Part shown: positions 12,201 through 13,494 of the stretch, one piece after another
How positions within the stretch are numbered: the first letter of the stretch is position 1
How the letters are laid out: each line of letters begins with the position of its first letter
NCBI GenBank assembly: GCA_017456465.1
Contig: JAFTJJ010000101.1
Coordinates: 1-13,494, forward strand
Direction: 5' to 3'
From: Clostridia bacterium
GTDB taxonomy: Bacteria; Bacillota; Clostridia; Christensenellales; UBA1242
Length of the DNA: 13,494 nt
Program-made: the position numbers and the translations under genes
Notes under the pieces: model-generated
Databases searched by the model: none
What the model was told of the DNA's origin: nothing
Seen by the model: only the letters and a program-made list of their open reading frames with translations

Positions 12201-13493
12201 GATGTGTGAAAGGAAGAGAAGATCTGAAAGCAACACTCCATCAATGTCATAGCCATGTGTTGCTGATTTTGCAACTGGTGTGTTTTCTGTGCCCTTTGGG
12301 TTTCCATTGCCATCGAAGACAATGTTTCCTTCATGATCTTTTTCGACATTGAGGGTGTTGTAAACAGTGAGCCAATAAGTTCCATTTGCGCCTTCTTTTT
12401 GAACGAGTTCAACAATTCCGGCTTCGCCAATTTTAAGTTTTTCGGTCAAGGTTGGGAGTTGGGTTTTTTCTGTGACTTTGCCATTTGAATCAAGAGTCAA
12501 GAGATAATAATTGAAGTAATCCACTTCTTTGAACTCAAGAAAGCCAGTGCTCACAAGTTTTGTTTCTCTGAGAGCAACAATTTGTTTGTTTTCAGCTTTG
12601 AGTTCTTGTTGTGTTTTGAACACAGGGTGTCCTTCAGTTGTGAACACACCGGTGAAGAACAAGAATCCAGAAGTTGTGATGTTGTCATAGAAGTAACCAG
12701 TTTTGTCATTTTCTGTTGTTTCATGGAACTGTGTGAAATAGAGTGGTGTTTGATTTTGTGCACCTGAGATGTCAACAGCTTCACCGCCGCCATAATTCAC
12801 TGAAACAGATCCGCCGATGTTTGCTGCGCCATTTTCGACTTCAGATCCAAGAGACAGAGTGTAAACGCGTTCATAGACCGGAAGAATGACATAATAACCA
12901 GCCTCAGTTGCTGCGAATCTGAGGATTGCATCATAGCGATCAAGAAGGCTTTCTGTCATTCCGCGATTGTAATATAAGATTTCGCTGTTGTATCTTGAAT
13001 AGACAAGCCATTCCTTGAATCTATATATATATGACTCACCGAGGCTTTCATCTTTGATGTTCACAACAGGGTCAGCAACAATGACTGCAGACTCTTTGCC
13101 TGTGAGGAAATAAGCATCTTTTGAGTCATATGGTGTGACTGTTCCAATTTGTTTGTCAACAAAGTAACCATACTTATTTTCTGACTGGCTGGCAAACTCG
13201 GTGGTTGTTCTGTAAGCCGATGTTGTTCCACCAAGAAGAACTTCGGTGTAATCAAAGCCATATGACGAATCAGCAGTTGCTCCGCCAACAATTCCTTCGA
13301 GCCCAATGCAATTTGAGTTTGCGTCATCGAGCATTCCTGAATTGAAGTAAATGAGACCATCGAGGCCTTGAGTGTAGGAGTGGATGTCGAAGTATGGCAC
13401 ATCTGCGAGTTGTGTTGGAGCGGGTGCCCAAATGATGACATGTGTGCCGTACTTTGCCGCCAAGCATGTGTCTGTGAGAGCGTCAGAGAGATA
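1..13493 (-). CDS. Giant modular surface/adhesin-like protein with divergent InlB-type repeats, partial at both ends
   Basis: Seen: codons read from 13493 down to 3 give 4,497 residues without a stop; both ends are open, so start, signal peptide and C-terminal anchor are missing. Residue 1 here is the codon at 13491-13493. The frame is supported by uniform codon use (TCA, ACA, CCA, GGA favoured; TTA, CTA, ATA, GTA rare), coherent beta-rich sequence, recurring F-x-GW motifs and seven cysteines in total. Known: modules with a GY-x-F-x-GW turn and an A-V-F closing strand belong to the InlB B-repeat / Listeria-Bacteroides repeat group, found in large secreted proteins of Bacillota and other gut bacteria. 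Inferred: an exported stalk or adhesin, with the modules acting as spacers or weak binding units. No catalytic motif, sortase signal or membrane helix is visible. It could instead be an S-layer-like or biofilm protein. The coding call is near certain; the role is not. Confidence 0.96.
240..782 (-). repeat. InlB-type module 15 with large insertion (residues 4238-4418), FYGWTSN
   Basis: 'GKPLALSAMNYNFAQFYGW' gives a normal first half, with Trp 4256 (726-728). The expected closing strand, 'GLVLSAYYAP', appears only about 160 residues later and is followed by the usual opening 'QYTVQINI'. The intervening sequence is largely helical (see 423-647). I read this as one module whose central loop carries an inserted helical subdomain. 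Confidence 0.55.
423..647 (-). other. Helical insertion, possible coiled coil (residues 4283-4357)
   Basis: The sequence changes sharply from beta-rich to strongly helical: 'LEEYYDAFKHPENF', 'AVYEMLDRSTAEKITLIHEI', 'IERYDEVAETYLPLHQKLEE' and 'LQNKINDFVLYYQKTLKF'. It is rich in Glu, Lys, Leu and Ile with few Gly or Thr, and hydrophobic residues recur at 3-4 residue spacing. Two or three helices separated by the 'LPLHQ' and 'GKG' breaks are plausible. It sits between the two halves of module 15, so it could project from the stalk. Confidence 0.5.
906..1163 (-). repeat. InlB-type module 14 (residues 4111-4196), GYFFKGF
   Basis: 'KFGDQVKIVAQDITSLGYFF' leads to K-G-F, with Phe 4133 (1095-1097) in the Trp position. 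The closing strand is 'NMNVVALYEP', followed by 'FVVEVKVLEY'. The middle contains a longer Thr/Asn-rich loop than in module 7. Confidence 0.6.
2661..2882 (-). repeat. InlB-type module 13 (residues 3538-3611), YEFAGWFINDG
   Basis: 'KNSFYEFAGWFINDGTEDV' has Trp at residue 3562 (2808-2810). A middle part with a DGNGN hairpin (2697-2711) leads to the closing strand 'YHTVVAVFNE'. 'RTTIVET' opens the next unit. The last of the seven cysteines (DVCIS) is in this copy. Confidence 0.7.
3039..3194 (-). repeat. InlB-type module 12 (residues 3434-3485), FVGFFFEGTML
   Basis: 'DESFVGFFFEGTMLARN' is followed by the closing strand 'RSTIVQAKFV' and then 'LDISIETK'. Phe 3458 (3120-3122) stands in the Trp position. 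It is clearly related to modules 6 and 7 through F-V-G-[FW]-F-x-[DE]-G-T-[LM]. Confidence 0.6.
3594..3782 (-). repeat. InlB-type module 11 (residues 3238-3300), FKGYTL
   Basis: 'NATLWLKIEEITNVSSQIF' leads to the turn F-K-G-Y at about residue 3258, with Tyr in the Trp position. A DGTEI hairpin follows, then the closing strand 'GTLTLKAVFDA' and the opening strand 'KFTLSV'. Strand order matches the compact copies. Confidence 0.5.
3783..4616 (-). other. Diverged beta-rich linker (residues 2960-3237)
   Basis: No clear GW turn is seen here. One canonical closing strand ('SAVAVFAEAQTVSV', near 4330) shows that at least one worn module is present. The rest alternates short Thr/Val/Ile strands with Gly/Asn turns ('LTVDGTINLGSQTNGGFGG', 'NFTVTVDGTTHTFPATLTV'). 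Two of the seven cysteines fall here ('SQCGLTS', 'NDINSCTVD'). A pairwise comparison with modules 6 to 8 would be needed to place boundaries. Confidence 0.35.
4617..4802 (-). repeat. InlB-type module 10 (residues 2898-2959), NGYY variant
   Basis: 'AGDIVSLSASDFKIG' is followed by 'KDYYFNGYYVFD'. Gly-Tyr at residue 2922 (4728-4730) takes the place of Gly-Trp. After a Ser/Tyr-rich middle the copy closes with 'NMQIVLKYDQ'. Position and strand order support the call more than exact identity does. Confidence 0.5.
4998..5174 (-). repeat. InlB-type module 9 (residues 2774-2832), Trp-less copy
   Basis: 'LALTTTPADGYALRKVIVTY' keeps the Thr-Pro-Ala-Asp-Gly-Tyr turn, but Arg-Lys stands where Gly-Trp would be. 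The closing strand is 'HNIVVEGVF', followed by 'MFITVRV'. Length and strand order match modules 6 to 8. Confidence 0.55.
5268..5462 (-). repeat. InlB-type module 8 (residues 2678-2742), GYEFVGWTL
   Basis: 'GFAVATHLAGYEFVGWTLS' carries the full GY-x-F-x-GW turn, with Trp at residue 2700 (5394-5396). A Gly/Thr-rich middle leads to the closing strand 'ASYTLTALYE'. 'TVNYVS' opens the next unit. It lies about 105 residues after the Trp of module 7, so these two are among the most closely spaced copies. Confidence 0.7.
5625..5795 (-). repeat. InlB-type module 7 (residues 2567-2623), FVGWFVDGTL
   Basis: Compact and well-formed: 'KAQITLTAEAGASHIEFVGW', then 'FVDGTLKGTDTTLTLSEI', then the closing strand 'SSRVVAKF'. 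Trp is residue 2595 (5709-5711). At about 57 residues it gives the likely minimal module length. The next unit opens with 'ATLTISRKI'. Confidence 0.7.
6594..6770 (-). repeat. InlB-type module 6 (residues 2242-2300), FVGFFVDGTL
   Basis: 'MFKIEFILPDDNQNFTFVGF' is followed by 'FVDGTLVSF'. Phe replaces the motif Trp at residue 2264 (6702-6704). The copy closes with 'RDLMIEARFV', and the next strand is 'AKVNV'. Its turn and the following V-D-G-T-L hairpin nearly match module 7. Confidence 0.65.
6939..7193 (-). repeat. InlB-type module 5 (residues 2101-2185), Trp-less copy
   Basis: The strand 'VKLHATPADGYIFSAFKIG' has the Ala-Thr-Pro-x-x-Gly-Tyr part of the motif, but Ala-Phe replaces the Gly-Trp pair. 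The closing strand 'TKAVAVFEQG' is canonical and is followed by 'IKINV'. The Pro-Ala-Asp-Gly-Tyr turn recurs in module 9, the other copy that lacks Trp. Confidence 0.6.
7374..7586 (-). repeat. InlB-type module 4 (residues 1970-2040), motif YMFVGWFE
   Basis: Shows 'DGKLYMFVGWFEIVTNAGES' with Trp at residue 1986 (7536-7538), a Ser/Asn-rich middle and the closing strand 'GSVFEARYVLV'. The spacing from module 3 is more than 500 residues. The intervening sequence (about 7587-9050) is beta-rich and Asp/Asn/Tyr-rich with only hints of module structure, such as 'VTVTVAPVGGFRLDTI' near 8835. Confidence 0.65.
9051..9302 (-). repeat. InlB-type module 3 (residues 1398-1481), motif GYAFVGWFE
   Basis: Starts in 'ENSLMLLEGAEDAKDGYAF' with the turn GYAFVGWFE; Trp is residue 1419 (9237-9239). 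A hairpin pair 'DENGD...DANGN' (9162-9200) is inserted between turn and closing strand. The copy ends in 'DTKIVALYKR', after which 'VVDVSYTY' opens the next unit. The GY-x-F-x-GW-F-E signature is textbook for the group. Confidence 0.7.
9303..10526 (-). other. Non-modular, partly helical segment (residues 990-1397), unrecognised
   Basis: Over about 400 residues no F-x-GW turn and no A-V-F closing strand is visible. The texture changes: several stretches look helical ('SKSYVEKILKTLTNENG', 'ARASELANEFAGTVAEGE', 'NSLRNAFEVLCDFVYMP', 'QAYFDIFDALTWLSREK') and alternate with short beta pieces. One of the seven cysteines is here (FEVLCDF). 'FDHGGPWFAGSNNFINLSS' is the most distinctive local sequence. 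It could be a folded domain placed between stalk modules, possibly the functional head, or an insertion in a module loop, since a GW module follows directly. I recognise no active-site motif. Confidence 0.4.
11601..11783 (-). repeat. InlB-type module 2 (residues 571-631), most canonical copy, GYVLDGWKIG
   Basis: The clearest copy in the window. The strand 'TTITLTASPDEGYVLDGW' has the Pro-Asp-Glu-Gly-Tyr turn and the GW pair with Trp at residue 597 (11703-11705), and the copy closes with 'YTDLIIAASY'. Its match to the 'v-LTA-P-x-GY-x-F-x-GW' pattern of divergent InlB B-repeats is the anchor for naming the other, more diverged copies. The opening sequence with paired Gly-Ser (about residues 540-560) probably belongs to the same module. 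Confidence 0.7.
11784..12869 (-). repeat. Degenerate module region (residues 209-570)
   Basis: Opens with 'VYTLSLGSEVENGAANIGG', a typical module opening, but the GW turn that should follow is not clear. Closing strands can still be picked out: 'FLFFTGVF' and 'TEFYAVFED'. A Trp at residue 460 (12114-12116, 'IETWLFHD') sits about 20 residues before the second of these and may be the worn turn of one copy. Asx-Gly-Asn hairpins occur at 12480-12491, 12300-12314 and 11814-11828. The boundaries of individual copies are not defined by eye. Confidence 0.35.
12870..13112 (-). repeat. InlB-type module 1 (residues 128-208), motif FKEW
   Basis: Reads as strand 'AVIVADPVV', then 'YRFKEWLVYSR' with the motif Trp at residue 162 (13008-13010), then a helical-looking stretch, then a closing strand 'GYYVILPVYE' that runs straight into 'RVYTLSL', the opening strand of the next unit. 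The Gly of the usual GW pair is Glu here. The helix-like loop (MTESLLDRYDAILRF) is longer than in a compact module. Assigned on the order Trp turn, closing strand, new opening strand. Confidence 0.5.
13113..13493 (-). other. N-terminal part of the visible protein (residues 1-127), unrecognised
   Basis: This stretch does not show the GW turn of the following modules. It starts with a short hydrophobic strand (HVIIWAPAP near residue 17), contains two of the seven cysteines (residue 10 and a second in 'NSNCIG'), and then becomes Gly/Thr/Ser/Tyr-rich ('IVGGATADSSYGFDY', 'VLLGGTTSAYRTTTEF'). That composition would suit surface-exposed beta structure. There is no start codon with a convincing upstream ribosome site and no signal peptide, so it is an internal piece of the protein. 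I do not recognise a family. Confidence 0.4.
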
Positions 13494-13494
13494 A

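Noticed and set aside
13021..13032. Short alternating TA tract, possible promoter or hairpin
   Set aside because: It is read in frame as Ser-Tyr-Ile-Tyr-Arg inside module 1 and lies in the middle of a coding region. Nothing suggests an initiation site.
3..13493. Alternative genetic code (TGA as Trp or Gly)
   Set aside because: No in-frame TGA was found, and every Trp in the frame is TGG, including the motif Trp residues. Standard code suffices.
1..13494. tRNA, rRNA, CRISPR, insertion sequence or terminator
   Set aside because: No spaced direct repeats, terminal inverted repeats, cloverleaf-like sequence or GC hairpin with a T-run was seen, and the coding frame leaves no intergenic space.

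Overview
The whole window lies inside one protein-coding gene on the minus strand. Reading the reverse complement from base 13493 down to base 3 gives 4,497 consecutive sense codons. No TAA, TAG or TGA occurs in that frame, and the frame is open at both window edges. The window therefore holds neither start nor stop, and the full protein is longer than 4,497 residues. The signal peptide, promoter and ribosome binding site should lie beyond the right edge. Any C-terminal anchor and the terminator should lie beyond the left edge. I found no second gene, RNA gene, insertion sequence, CRISPR array or intergenic gap. Short open frames in the other five frames are shadows of this gene.

The product looks like a giant, modular, extracellular protein of the cell-surface adhesin type. 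At least fifteen stretches resemble divergent InlB B-repeat (Listeria/Bacteroides repeat, Flg_new-like) modules. Each has a strand such as 'TITLTASP', then a GY-x-F-x-GW turn, then a closing strand such as 'VVAVF', 'IVALY' or 'IEARF' that runs into the next module ('YTVQI', 'FTLSV'). The modules are diverged from one another, unevenly spaced, and often have Phe or Tyr where the motif Trp is expected. The chain is rich in Thr, Ser, Asn, Asp, Val and Tyr, has only seven cysteines by my reading, and shows no obvious membrane segment. All this fits a secreted beta-rich stalk.

Layout in protein order (right to left): residues 1-127, unrecognised, Gly/Thr/Ser-rich; 128-631, modules including the most canonical one (GYVLDGWKIG); 632-989, degenerate modules and Asx-Gly-Asn hairpins; 990-1397, a less repetitive and more helical segment that does not look like the modules; 1398-2185, modules with long diverged linkers; 2242-2959, the densest module run; 2960-3237, diverged beta-rich sequence; 3238-3611, three further modules; 3612-4110, diverged and Tyr-rich; 4111-4418, two modules, the second carrying a helical insertion of about 75 residues; 4419-4497, the start of another module, cut by the window edge.

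Organism: a bacterium using the standard code, since every Trp is TGG and TGA never occurs in frame. GC content is moderate to low, about 40% judging from a few lines. The module type and Cys-poor composition suggest a Bacillota lineage, perhaps gut Bacilli related to Mollicutes or Erysipelotrichia. That placement is a weak inference. Codon use is distinctive: NTA codons (TTA, CTA, ATA, GTA) are nearly avoided while NCA codons are favoured.
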